A stretch of DNA of 45,908 bases, taken from positions 1-45,908 of the forward strand of contig NVUX02000007.1 in the NCBI GenBank assembly GCA_002402045.2. Reading direction: 5' to 3'. The notes under the pieces were generated by a model. It saw nothing but the letters and a program-made list of their open reading frames with translations. It did no database searches and had not been told where the DNA came from. This DNA comes from Paracoccaceae bacterium (lineage in GTDB: Bacteria > Pseudomonadota > Alphaproteobacteria > Rhodobacterales > Rhodobacteraceae). Of the stretch, positions 24,642-33,044 are shown one piece after another (within the stretch, counting starts at the first letter, position 1; every line of letters begins with the position of its first letter). The position numbers were made by a program, and so were the translations under genes.

Positions 24642-25562
24642 CTATAAGCGCCGCATGGTCGGGCCTTCTGCCTGAATAAGCTGATCACAAATACGATCAA
24701 TAAACGCTTTAAAACTGTCTGAGCAAAAATTCGTTTCGAACTCCGGTCTGTGCACAAATAGCAGCGTTCGCGTTACTGTCGGCGCCACGATTAAGCGCCC
24801 TTTCAGTTTACCTTTTTGCAGCTCACCTTTGGCAGCACCAAAGGGCATTATCGTTTGCGCTACACCTTTTGCCACCAAATCCTTTACAGCACGAATAGAC
24901 TGCACCTCATAGGCAGGCCGTAATTTCAGCCCTAATCTATCAGCAATCTGCTCAACCAGCTTAAAGACCACATCCTCACGGCTAGTAAGGGCAAGCTGAC
25001 TGCCTAAAACTTCGCGAAAAGTAATGGTGTCCCCTTCTGGCGTATCGTCAGGCGCAGAAAGAAACATTAGATCCTCTTCCAACAACGCCCGCTTTACCAT
25101 CGTTGAATCGGTTACATTTTCATAAGTAAGCGAGCATGACAGTTCTCCCTGCGCCAATAAGCGCATTTGCAGAAAACTGAATTCTTCGACCAAGCCAAGC
25201 CGAACACCCGGCGTATTTCGCTCTAGATCCGCCAGAATTCCGTCGCCAACTAACCGCATGATACTTGGCGTTACGCCTAATGCCAGCGTTAACAATTCAT
25301 CCCCACTCAGACGCCGCACTGCCTGGCTTGCCATATCAACCCGCCCCAAAATATCTTTAGCGTGATCATACAGTAAATCACCGGCTTCGGTGGATGTTAC
25401 TCCACGCGAATGGCGGTCCAACAATGCTACGCCCAACTCATCTTCCAAGTTGCGAATTTGCATGCCGAGCGCGGTTTGGGCAACATTCATTTTGGTAGCC
25501 GTCCGCGTAATGCTGCCTGTCTCGATCACACCACAGAAGTATCTTAGTTGAACTAAATTAAT
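24642..25562 (-). CDS. LysR-family transcriptional regulator with probable ATT start
   Basis: The HTH domain reads SITRTATKMNVAQTALGMQIRN with ELGVALLDRHSRGVTSTEAG, typical of LysR, and a substrate-binding domain follows. The usual LysR opening (M-N-L-x-Q-L-R-Y-F) is encoded as INLVQLRYF, beginning with ATT at 25562, five bases after a GGAGG site. No ATG, GTG or TTG lies between that point and the upstream in-frame TGA. A GTG at 25529 would give a shorter protein missing the first helix. I therefore place the start at ATT (306 residues), or the gene has lost its ATG by mutation. Its target is unclear. Confidence 0.85.
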   Translation of the reverse strand: MNLVQLRYFCGVIETGSITRTATKMNVAQTALGMQIRNLEDELGVALLDRHSRGVTSTEAGDLLYDHAKDILGRVDMASQAVRRLSGDELLTLALGVTPSIMRLVGDGILADLERNTPGVRLGLVEEFSFLQMRLLAQGELSCSLTYENVTDSTMVKRALLEEDLMFLSAPDDTPEGDTITFREVLGSQLALTSREDVVFKLVEQIADRLGLKLRPAYEVQSIRAVKDLVAKGVAQTIMPFGAAKGELQKGKLKGRLIVAPTVTRTLLFVHRPEFETNFCSDSFKAFIDRICDQLIQAEGPTMRRL

Positions 25563-25653
25563 GGCGGCCTCCGTTAAAAATAATCATAAACGCGCATTGC
25601 AGTGACAATGAAGCATGCGTCCGCACTTGGCAATTAGCAACACTGGAGAGCGC

Positions 25654-26622
25654 TCAAAACAATTTTCGTGACAACAAATTGGCATCCAAGTGAAAAAACT
25701 GCGCGACCAATACACTGTCAACGCTGAGGAAAACAGCGCCCAGTACAGCCAATACCACCGAGGCAATCACCCAGATATCCAAGACCTCATAGTCTCGGTT
25801 AATCGCGGCGTTAAACGCAATCCTAAAAATAACCGATAATCGCTGTATCGGCACAACCACAGAGACAGGGGCCAAAGCCAGTGCCATATAGCGAAACAAC
25901 TGCGAAGCCGCGACAAAAACCGCTGAGAGCGTAAACCAGCCCATAGATGTGCGGCCCTGTCCGGTTACATAGCTTAAGCCGCCGCGCGCAAATACCATTG
26001 CCACAACCACCAGCGTTGCGGCCGTATAAGAAACCAGAATACCGGCAATACTGTCAGCGATAGAGCCATTCTCACCCAACGCCAGCACGATCAACAGCGG
26101 GCTAGTGCCATAGCCGAGCGCACAGACCAAACCCCAAAGCATTCCGGGCAAATACTGCGGCTCAAACCCTTTGTTTTTTGCTGTGGCGGCTATCTTTTTT
26201 CGCCGTGTCATCATGATAGCCGGGCCGATTAGCACCAATGCAATGCCGATGCAATTCAGCACCGTCAACGTTTCTTCAAGAAATATCACAGCCAATGCGA
26301 TCGCCACCAAGATACTAATCTGCTGCACAGGCGTAGAAAGCGTTGCCCCCAGCGCCTGTGTTGCCCGATAGTTTCCATAGCGCCCAAGAACGAAGTGGAC
26401 AACGCCGGCAAGCGCCATCCACCCCCATGCAGCCCCAGTCCAACCAGACATGGCGGTAAAGCCACCAAAAAGCAGGGCTATCAACGCAAAAATTGGCACG
26501 CCAAGCGGCACCGTAATCGCCATACCCTGAAGAACGGTGGCGTGTAAAACGCCGCGCCGCACCGTCGCACTATTTAGTCCAAAAAATGCGGCAGACGCGA
26601 GCGCAAGCCCAATCCCAAACAT
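25654..26622 (-). CDS. EamA/DMT-family transporter
   Basis: A 322-residue membrane protein with ten predicted helices in two EamA repeats. It has the typical GLNSATVRRGV near the start, LGRYGNYRATQALGATLSTP at the end of the first repeat, and FRYMALALAPVSVVVPIQRL in the second. DMT transporters move metabolites, often outward. It is the third gene of the minus-strand operon after the cupin pair, so it may export or import the cupin substrate or product. Confidence 0.88.
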   Translation of the reverse strand: MFGIGLALASAAFFGLNSATVRRGVLHATVLQGMAITVPLGVPIFALIALLFGGFTAMSGWTGAAWGWMALAGVVHFVLGRYGNYRATQALGATLSTPVQQISILVAIALAVIFLEETLTVLNCIGIALVLIGPAIMMTRRKKIAATAKNKGFEPQYLPGMLWGLVCALGYGTSPLLIVLALGENGSIADSIAGILVSYTAATLVVVAMVFARGGLSYVTGQGRTSMGWFTLSAVFVAASQLFRYMALALAPVSVVVPIQRLSVIFRIAFNAAINRDYEVLDIWVIASVVLAVLGAVFLSVDSVLVAQFFHLDANLLSRKLF

Positions 26623-26651
26623 TCACTTCCCTTTCGAAACTCTCAGCGCGC

Positions 26652-27251
26652 TTAGCGTGGGTTCAAGTACTGTCGAATAACCTTCGCATTCAACTCAACA
26701 GACGGGTCATATTCTGGTGCATCCTCGATCTGCTCCAGATCATTCAATCCACACTGCTTGAAAATCCGGTTGATCGTTGAGATAAGCCGTAGCGGCTGGT
26801 TTGGGTCCGCATTGAAATGCTGGTGAATGGTATTTGGCGGAATGTAAATAACATCGCCTGCTTCATACTCAAACCGTTGAACTTCTTCTTGTGGCGTCCA
26901 ATGAAAGTCGTCGGTAATTTCGACATCGCAATCCTGATGCAGATCATATCCGCGCCCTTCCAGCACATAAACACATTCCTCAGCCAAATGCCGATGCTTG
27001 CCTGATTTTGAGCCCGGAGGAACGATCTGCATATAGGCATCCACGGTTTCCATCCGCGTGTTCATGTTTTCATTCAGCAAATGCTTCAGCAAGCCTTGGC
27101 GCGCCATTTCCCACGGCATATCCGCAGGGCATACGGTTTTTGCCCGCTTGCCATTTCGGACCGGCGCGGCCTCTGCATCATCCAAAAGTTGCTGATATAA
27201 ATCGCGATTTTCGGTACCATCTATCCAGTTCTTAGTTTCCTGCCATGCCAT
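26652..27251 (-). CDS. Small cupin, glutamate type (pair 2, gene 2), full metal set
   Basis: The ATG at 27251 gives 199 residues, one base after the preceding cupin's stop. Motif 1 reads GKHRHLAEECVYVLEGRG with His86, His88 and Glu92; motif 2 is PPNTIHQHFN with His143. It is the only Glu-type cupin domain in the window that keeps the complete 3-His/1-Glu set; its paralog at 4610 has Ser for the first His. Blocks such as LLKHLLNENMNTRMETVDAY match LIKHIINERMNTKECCIDVY in that paralog. A metal-dependent oxygenase or isomerase role, together with the cupin at 27253, is inferred. Confidence 0.83.
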   Translation of the reverse strand: MAWQETKNWIDGTENRDLYQQLLDDAEAAPVRNGKRAKTVCPADMPWEMARQGLLKHLLNENMNTRMETVDAYMQIVPPGSKSGKHRHLAEECVYVLEGRGYDLHQDCDVEITDDFHWTPQEEVQRFEYEAGDVIYIPPNTIHQHFNADPNQPLRLISTINRIFKQCGLNDLEQIEDAPEYDPSVELNAKVIRQYLNPR

Positions 27252-27252
27252 C

Positions 27253-27861
27253 TTAATAGCCCTCTTTCGGATGGTTAAAATCTTCTTCTTCTTCACGCAC
27301 AACATAGCCTTCGCCACCGGGTGCCGGGTCAAGGCTGCGCGGTTCTACGGTTTTTTGGAACAACATATTCATGAACACAAACATCGGTTTGGTCTTCAAA
27401 ACCAACGCCCGCGCTGGTTTTGTATCCGATGCGTTAAAGTGCTGGTGCACACAATTGTTATGTACAATCGCAATGTCGCCCGCTTTCCAGTCATAGCGAA
27501 TGCCATCGTGAATCTCGTAGCCTTCGCCATCCAGGATATAGAACGCCGCCTCATTTACGTGCCCGTGTTTTTGTGACCTTCCACCTGGCGCATATTCTTC
27601 GAGATGAATGTGGAAAAGCTGACTAATCCCGTCCTTTGGCTCCACATAGTGGCGGCTATAGGCTTGCGGCCCATCCACAAACTTAATCTCTTTTGCCTTG
27701 CGCACCCGCGGCATGGCGCGCAACCGTTTCAGTTCTTCGTTCAGATTGTATTCACCCTGAACAGCCCGCACAAAAATGCGGTCTTTCTGGCTGTGATAAT
27801 AGCCGGCGCGCCGGCTATCTTCGGTCACATCTTCACTTTTCGGATTATCTGGTTTTCCCAT
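27253..27861 (-). CDS. Small cupin, three-histidine type (pair 2, gene 1)
   Basis: A 202-residue single cupin. Motif 1 reads SQKHGHVNEAAFYILDGEG: His99 and His101, with Ala105 at the canonical Glu place although Glu104 precedes it. Motif 2 reads HNNCVHQHFN with His139. The sequence parallels the cupin at 3993 (DRIFVRAVQGEY against KRTFVRALEGNY) and ends with an acidic, disordered tail. It is the first gene of the operon cupin-cupin-EamA, preceded by several operator copies. Confidence 0.83.
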   Translation of the reverse strand: MGKPDNPKSEDVTEDSRRAGYYHSQKDRIFVRAVQGEYNLNEELKRLRAMPRVRKAKEIKFVDGPQAYSRHYVEPKDGISQLFHIHLEEYAPGGRSQKHGHVNEAAFYILDGEGYEIHDGIRYDWKAGDIAIVHNNCVHQHFNASDTKPARALVLKTKPMFVFMNMLFQKTVEPRSLDPAPGGEGYVVREEEEDFNHPKEGY

Positions 27862-27899
27862 TATACTCTAGTCTCCTTGAGGCAAGTATTGCGTTCTAA

Positions 27900-27934
27900 T
27901 TTCCTATATAAGAACACTATTCCATAATAGAGAA
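27900..27934. promoter_or_regulatory. Putative tandem IclR operators 6a and 6b (cupin pair 2)
   Basis: TTTCCTATATAAGAA (27900-27914) and TTCCATAATAGAGAA (27920-27934) are two degenerate copies of the 15-bp palindrome with centres 20 bp apart, two helical turns. They lie 39-73 bp upstream of the cupin start at 27861. Confidence 0.55.
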
Positions 27935-28009
27935 CAAGCGCTTATCTCCAGTCTCTCCGCAAAACATCCAAATAACATGCAATTTCAAACGGATACACAA
28001 TCCGCGCAG

Positions 28010-28024
28010 TTCCACATGCCGGAA
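28010..28024. promoter_or_regulatory. Putative IclR operator 7
   Basis: TTCCACATGCCGGAA is a full TTCC-N7-GGAA match in the divergent region between cupin pair 2 and the Rieske ferredoxin, 92 bp upstream of the ferredoxin start. Confidence 0.7.
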
Positions 28025-28057
28025 TTATAAAAAGTAATTATGAATATTGAGCTCTCT

Positions 28058-28072
28058 TTCTTGCATATGGAA
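28058..28072. promoter_or_regulatory. Putative IclR operator 8 (Rieske ferredoxin)
   Basis: TTCTTGCATATGGAA lies 44 bp upstream of the ferredoxin start and differs in one base from the operator at 38773-38787 (TTCTTGCATACGGAA). A degenerate copy, TTCTTCTATGCAAAC, follows at 28078-28092. Confidence 0.68.
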
Positions 28073-28115
28073 CTATGTTCTTCTATGCAAACAAAACCAC
28101 AACTCGGAGAAAATT

Positions 28116-28427
28116 ATGACCAAAACCCTAGAGCTTTGCGACAAATCAGATATTGAAGAAGGAAGCATCCTGAAAATAGATATCGACGACCTTGAGTTGG
28201 CCGTTTACCATGCAGAAGGCGCATTTTATGTCACGAATGACCTATGCACCCACGGCCCCGGTTCTCTTTCAGAAGGTTACTTGGAGGGTCACATCATTGA
28301 ATGTGATTTCCACAACGGACAATTTGATATCCGTAACGGAGAGGTGGTTGCCCCGCCGTGCGTCATTGCGCTCACAACCTACAAAATCATCGATCACGAC
28401 ACTAAAGTGGTTATTGAAGTTAGCTAA
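28116..28427 (+). CDS. Rieske-type ferredoxin
   Basis: A 103-residue small Rieske protein with ligands Cys44, His46 (LCTHGPGSLSEG), Cys63 and His66 (ECDFHNGQFD). This is the pattern of ferredoxin components of three-component ring-hydroxylating oxygenases. The end APPCVIALTTYKI fits the family. The start is fixed by CGGAGA. It stands alone between the divergent cupin operon and a convergent tctA, about 17 kb from the oxygenase. It may link the reductase at 15205 to the oxygenase at 9956 or serve an enzyme elsewhere. Confidence 0.93.
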   Translation: MTKTLELCDKSDIEEGSILKIDIDDLELAVYHAEGAFYVTNDLCTHGPGSLSEGYLEGHIIECDFHNGQFDIRNGEVVAPPCVIALTTYKIIDHDTKVVIEVS

Positions 28428-28433
28428 AATATA

Positions 28434-28464
28434 CTTGCCGTCCGCCAATTAGGCGGACGGCAAG
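28434..28464. terminator. Bidirectional hairpin between ferredoxin and tctA
   Basis: CTTGCCGTCCGCC, loop AATTA, GGCGGACGGCAAG: a perfect 13-bp stem between two convergent genes. There is no long T tract on either side, but the position and strength support transcription termination. Confidence 0.75.
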
Positions 28465-28468
28465 ATCA

Positions 28469-29980
28469 TTACATGGGACTCATTTTGCGCCGTGCCATAA
28501 CCTGGCGAACCATCGGTAGTAAAAATGTCAGCACGGTCGCAACAATCAGGATCACCGATATCGGACGATCAAACATATATGCCAGCACCTGATTATCAGA
28601 GATAAGCTGCACCTGATGCAACGATTTCTCTGCGGTTTCCCCCAGCACAAGGGCAATAACCAACGTGAGGCGCGGATAGTCAAACCTGATCATCAGATAC
28701 CCGATAACCCCCATTACCAAGGTCAGGATAACGTCGGCCATACGGCCATCTAAAACATAAACCCCCGTCAACGAAATCGCGACAACAACAGGCACCACAA
28801 CCCCTACATCGACCTTGGTGATCAAGATCAAATATCGCGACAGCAATAACCCAAGTAGAGAGGCTCCAACGGCCGACAAGGTCAGTGCCACGATCAGCCC
28901 GTAAATCTCGCGCTCATGATAGAGCAGAATCGCCGGGCCCGGATCAATCCCGTGCAACACCAGAATACCTAGAAACAAAGCCGTTTCAGCGCTGCCGGGA
29001 ATACCAAACGCAATGGTTGGAATAAGGGATCCGCCGTCTTTGGCATTGTTGGCAGCTTCGGGCGCAATTACGCCCTTAATATTGCCTTTGCCGTAGCTGT
29101 CAGGGTCTTTGTCTGTCTGCACGGTCGAGCTATAGGCAAGAAACGAGGCAACGGTGCCGCCTAAGCCCGGAATTGCGCCGATAATCGTTCCGATGAATGA
29201 TCCGCGTAGCAACACCGGCCAATGGGTAAAGACCGACTTAACCCCGGCCCAAACGCCCGTTACTTTCATGCTGCCCGGCGTTGCTTCTGCGTCCGCAACC
29301 GACCCGCCTTTGAGGGCCAGCTCAATCATTTGGCTAATGGCAAACATGCCGGTCAACGTAGGCACCAAAGGAATGCCATCCCACAGATAGCCGACACCGC
29401 CGGTAAACCGCAGCTCACCCGAAATCGCATCTGCCCCGACAAAAGCAAATATCAGCCCGACGCACCCTGCGATCAAACCGCGCAACAGCTTTCCGCGCAC
29501 GGAAACCGCGATTGCCGTAAGTCCCAATACTGTTAGCAAAAAGAACTCTGACGGGCCAAAGCTCAGAACAATTTGTTTTGCGAGCGGAATAAAAAGAAGC
29601 AGGGTAAACAACCCTATAAGCCCACCCAAAGCTGAAGCTGCGGCAGAGGCGCCAATGGCCAAACCTGCTTTGCCTTGTTGCGCCAGCGGATAGCCATCAA
29701 AGGTAGTAGCCGCATTGGGTGCCGTGCCTGGTGTGTTTAACAAGATGGCAGTAATAGAGCCGCCAAATGACGTAGCCCCCATTACCCCGCCGGCCAAATA
29801 CATCGCCGCAAGCGGATCCATATTGTATGTTACCGGAATCAACAGCGCCAAGGCCGTAGTGCCGCCAAGGCCGGGTATCACACCAAAGCACAGCCCTAGC
29901 AAAACCCCCGCCAAAAGATATAAAAAACTGCCGCCAGCTACAATTTCATAGCCGGCAGAAAAAAGAGCATCGAACCCCAT
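28469..29980 (-). CDS. tctA: TTT transporter large membrane subunit TctA (set 3)
   Basis: The ATG at 29980 is preferred because of the upstream GGGAG; it gives 503 residues. TctA signatures are present: PGLGGTTALALLIPVTYNMDP, LNTPGTAPNAATTFDGYPLA, PGLGGTVASFLAYSS, GVIAPEAANNAKDGGSLIPT and FGIPGSAETALFLG. It is the last gene of the long minus-strand operon and pairs with tctC at 30035 and tctB at 31005. Confidence 0.95.
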   Translation of the reverse strand: MGFDALFSAGYEIVAGGSFLYLLAGVLLGLCFGVIPGLGGTTALALLIPVTYNMDPLAAMYLAGGVMGATSFGGSITAILLNTPGTAPNAATTFDGYPLAQQGKAGLAIGASAAASALGGLIGLFTLLLFIPLAKQIVLSFGPSEFFLLTVLGLTAIAVSVRGKLLRGLIAGCVGLIFAFVGADAISGELRFTGGVGYLWDGIPLVPTLTGMFAISQMIELALKGGSVADAEATPGSMKVTGVWAGVKSVFTHWPVLLRGSFIGTIIGAIPGLGGTVASFLAYSSTVQTDKDPDSYGKGNIKGVIAPEAANNAKDGGSLIPTIAFGIPGSAETALFLGILVLHGIDPGPAILLYHEREIYGLIVALTLSAVGASLLGLLLSRYLILITKVDVGVVVPVVVAISLTGVYVLDGRMADVILTLVMGVIGYLMIRFDYPRLTLVIALVLGETAEKSLHQVQLISDNQVLAYMFDRPISVILIVATVLTFLLPMVRQVMARRKMSPM

Positions 29981-30001
29981 TGGACTCTCCCAAAGTCTGT
30001 T

Positions 30002-30026
30002 GCGGGCCGCGATTTTCACGGCCCGC
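30002..30026. repeat. Hairpin between tctC and tctA (set 3)
   Basis: GCGGGCCG, a 9-base loop and CGGCCCGC form a perfect 8-bp GC stem in the gap between the tctC stop and the tctA start. Such stems after binding-protein genes often stabilise the upstream mRNA. Confidence 0.55.
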
Positions 30027-30034
30027 GAGTGTTA

Positions 30035-30976
30035 CTATTTCAAAAGATCTTCGTATTGGAGGTAGAACTCCGAAATTTCAGCCATCATTGCTGTGGTATC
30101 CTCAGCATTGAGCCAGTTCAGTTCTGTTCCGGTACTTTCGGCCCAGGCCATAACCTCTTCACTTGCCGCAGCGATTTGGAATGCAGCCGACAAGGTCGCA
30201 ACGATTTCCGCTGGCATATCAGCCGGACCACCAATAACGCGGCTAAGGCCAAATTGCGCCAATTCCGGGTATCCTAGATCCGCAGCATTCTGAACACCTT
30301 CAACAACGGTCTCTTCAGTCAATGTTGCAATCAGCCGCAAATCCCCAGACTCGATATATTTTGCGAGTGAGGAAATTGGCTTGAGCGTGGCGTCAACCTC
30401 TCCGCGCATCACCGCGATCATGGTATCATTTGACCCACTATAGCCGGTCACATTCACGATGGAGCAACCCATTATGTTAAAGGCAATCACAGCCGTGATC
30501 GACGAGGTCGAATTAGTCCCGGTATCGGAGAGCTTGATGGAGTGATCCAAATTGCACAAGTCTTGAACAGTCTGAATTGGTGAATCGGCCACGACTGCAA
30601 TGCCGTATTTGGACTGTGCCAAATTGGCGATCCACGTAACTGACGATAGATCAAAGCCTAGCTCTCGGCCAAGTATCTCGGCTACGTTTAAGCCAGGGAT
30701 ATTATAAATACCAATCGTATAGCCATCGGCATCAGCGCGCGAAACCGCTTGGCCGCCGCGCGTACCGGATGCCCCGGGAATATTGTCAGGCACAACGGTG
30801 GTTCCCAAAGCAACCTCAACGGCCGGTGCGAAGATGCGTGCAATGGTGTCAAAACCGCCGCCAGCGCTATAAGGCACCACCAAAGTCACTTTGTCTTCCA
30901 AGGGGAATTCGGCAAGCGCCGGGCCTGCTGCAAGCATTGCGACTGCAACCGCACCCTTTATTAGAAATTTACTCAT
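30035..30976 (-). CDS. tctC: TTT periplasmic solute-binding protein TctC (set 3)
   Basis: A 313-residue protein of normal family size, with signal peptide MSKFLIKGAVAVAMLAAGPA ending at ALAEFPLEDK. The ligand loops are VTLVVPYSAGGGFDTIARIF and NIPGASGTRGGQAVSRADAD. Two cysteines (in DLCNLDHS and MGCSIVNV) may form a disulfide. It lies 28 bp after tctB and before tctA in the operon. Confidence 0.94.
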   Translation of the reverse strand: MSKFLIKGAVAVAMLAAGPALAEFPLEDKVTLVVPYSAGGGFDTIARIFAPAVEVALGTTVVPDNIPGASGTRGGQAVSRADADGYTIGIYNIPGLNVAEILGRELGFDLSSVTWIANLAQSKYGIAVVADSPIQTVQDLCNLDHSIKLSDTGTNSTSSITAVIAFNIMGCSIVNVTGYSGSNDTMIAVMRGEVDATLKPISSLAKYIESGDLRLIATLTEETVVEGVQNAADLGYPELAQFGLSRVIGGPADMPAEIVATLSAAFQIAAASEEVMAWAESTGTELNWLNAEDTTAMMAEISEFYLQYEDLLK

Positions 30977-31004
30977 TTTTCAGTATCCTCACAATTTAGG
31001 TTGT

Positions 31005-31523
31005 TCACCAGTTAGATAGGCCGCCATCTGCGAACAGCAGACCACGGTAGAGTTCGTAGTCGAGCATCAACTCAAACACGAAAGTCTCAAACCCAAGCAC
31101 AATTAGGCCCACAATAAGCGCCTGCTTCAGCGGGCGTCGGGACCTAATTCGGGTAAATAGGACGCAAAACAACGGCATGGTGGGCAAAATCCCAAACAGC
31201 GCCATACCAACAAAGCAGCCACCAATCCATGCCATCAATCCCAATTCGGTTTTGAGCGCGGGGTTGTGGGTCATTTCTCGCCGGGTAAAGTCAGCGCCCC
31301 AAAAAGCGCGCATCAATTCGCTGCCCGGCAATTTTGTGCGGGTCCAAAGGTCCATTAGCGCCAGCACAAACAGAGTGAGGGCAACCAGTGCCGGCAACCG
31401 CCGCGCCACCTCACCAAAGGATTGAGACCAGAAATAAACCGCGGCGGCCAATGCCAGGATAGCCAGCGCCGGATAGATAGACCGGACTGAATATGGTACG
31501 TATTCGCTATTAGCTTTTATCAT
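31005..31523 (-). CDS. tctB: TTT transporter small membrane subunit TctB (set 3)
   Basis: A 172-residue protein with four likely membrane helices: about 15-33, 39-58, 94-115 and 131-150. It has the TctB-like C-terminal ending FVFELMLDYELYRGLLF, which recurs in the TctB at 34302 as LFEYGFDIKLYRGL. The start overlaps the eutA-like stop by 14 bp, so translation of the two is coupled. Confidence 0.85.
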   Translation of the reverse strand: MIKANSEYVPYSVRSIYPALAILALAAAVYFWSQSFGEVARRLPALVALTLFVLALMDLWTRTKLPGSELMRAFWGADFTRREMTHNPALKTELGLMAWIGGCFVGMALFGILPTMPLFCVLFTRIRSRRPLKQALIVGLIVLGFETFVFELMLDYELYRGLLFADGGLSNW

Positions 31524-33042
31524 GTGATTGCCCTGTAACTGCGGCCGCTTCGGCCGGAAAAACCAGTGATTTGACCACGACAGGAACCGCCCCCGTCGAA
31601 AGGATCACCTCGCCAATATCAATAAAATCAAGTGCACCAAGGCTAATCCCGTCAATTGAAATAATCGGGTTAGGCAAAAGCTCATTTTCGCGGCAATGGA
31701 TCCCTAATAGCCCGCCGATGTCCCCCTCAACCACCATGATGAGCGGATGCCCCGCCAGCAACACCGTACCTAAGCCAGCGATCACGCCATTGGCTAGCGC
31801 ATCAAGCCGATGATAGGTCGCCGACCCGGCCCATTTAATCGCAATCGCTACCGGGCTTTCACCAGAATCCAGCTCTTGCTGGCGTAGTGCTAATTGCACT
31901 TCCCGCGTGATACTCTCAACATCCAGAACAGCAGCGTCCAAGCTAAGTTTCGGGCAAATAGTGGCAATATTAGTAAGTGGCAACGTTTCGGCCGGATCAA
32001 AGAATACCGTGCTGCCGCTAAGCTGAACCGAATACTGCGATGCACCCAAAACCGTGGCCCTTATGCCGTCGGAATGAGGCAAAATAGTGGTTTTTGTGGT
32101 CTCCAACGCGCTCTTAAGATGCAGCGCAAGCCGCGGCCCGAGGTCACCAAAATCAGTCGTTACATTGCCATAAATATATTCAGAGACGCCGCCGGAAAAT
32201 ATTAAAGCGTCAGGCGTATACCCCTGCGGAAGTCCAGGAAGGCGAAGCCAGTCCTCGTCCAACTCACCATTTATGGCCGCGATGATCCGAAGGCTTAACC
32301 GCGCCGCAACGGAGTCTTTGTCTTGATCGTCAAAAACCTTGCCAATCGCAATCGACATCCCCAGGCTTTGCGCCGTTTTCTCGCCAAATTCCTCTAGCCG
32401 AATAACACGGTTCTCCTTGTCCGTGACGATAAGGCGCGCCCCGGCTTCAACCGCAGTCGCATGCAAAATTTCACCCGCTTGGCACAAGGCAATCTTGGTC
32501 GTGCCCCCGCCGATATCAACATTCAAAATCAACCGCCCGTCTTTTGAGGCAGCAACCGCCCCTGAGCCATGCGCAGACATTAATGCTTCAAGACTATCCC
32601 CGGCGCTAACGGCTACAAATTTACCCGCCTCATCGGCAAAAAGCGCGCCAATTGCACGGGCATTTCGCCGCCGCACAGCGACACCGGTCAATATCAAAGC
32701 GCCAGTATCCACCTGATCCGGCGAGAGACCACTCTTGCTATATTCCGTGTCAAAAAAGACCCGCAAAGCATTTGTATCAATGTCGCCGCTATCCAAATAG
32801 GGAGTAAGAAGTATGTCAGATTGGTATAAAACTTCGCGGTCTGACACAACATAGCGTGTATCCAGACGCTCCAGCGTGATCCGGGAAAACAGTAGATGAG
32901 CCGTAGAGGAGCCAATATCGACCCCAACGCTGGTCAGGCAAATTACATCCTCTTCAACCAGTGAACGACTGGCACCAGAGAAGAAAATCCGCCCGCCTTT
33001 CGGCGATGCGGTATCCCCATGATCAGGCATCGCCGCAATCAT
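31510..33042 (-). CDS. EutA-like ASKHA ATPase (reactivase), copy 2
   Basis: A 510-residue paralog of the protein at 12568. Motifs: VGVDIGSSTAHLLFS (phosphate 1), NVDIGGGTTKIALC (phosphate 2) and LIFSGGVSEYIYG (adenosine). The conserved block IRATVLGASQYSVQLSG corresponds to IRATALGASEYSVQLSG in copy 1. It lacks the His-rich termini of copy 1. It starts 2 bp after the bicupin stop and overlaps tctB, so cupin, EutA-like protein and transporter are one transcription unit. EutA normally expels damaged B12 from ethanolamine ammonia-lyase; no such enzyme is here. Confidence 0.86.
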   Translation of the reverse strand: MIAAMPDHGDTASPKGGRIFFSGASRSLVEEDVICLTSVGVDIGSSTAHLLFSRITLERLDTRYVVSDREVLYQSDILLTPYLDSGDIDTNALRVFFDTEYSKSGLSPDQVDTGALILTGVAVRRRNARAIGALFADEAGKFVAVSAGDSLEALMSAHGSGAVAASKDGRLILNVDIGGGTTKIALCQAGEILHATAVEAGARLIVTDKENRVIRLEEFGEKTAQSLGMSIAIGKVFDDQDKDSVAARLSLRIIAAINGELDEDWLRLPGLPQGYTPDALIFSGGVSEYIYGNVTTDFGDLGPRLALHLKSALETTKTTILPHSDGIRATVLGASQYSVQLSGSTVFFDPAETLPLTNIATICPKLSLDAAVLDVESITREVQLALRQQELDSGESPVAIAIKWAGSATYHRLDALANGVIAGLGTVLLAGHPLIMVVEGDIGGLLGIHCRENELLPNPIISIDGISLGALDFIDIGEVILSTGAVPVVVKSLVFPAEAAAVTGQSHDKS

Positions 33043-33044
33043 CT

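Noticed and set aside
12568-33042. Ethanolamine utilisation operon, suggested by the EutA-like genes
   Set aside because: No EutB, EutC, shell proteins or aldehyde dehydrogenase are present; the neighbours are aromatic-catabolic.
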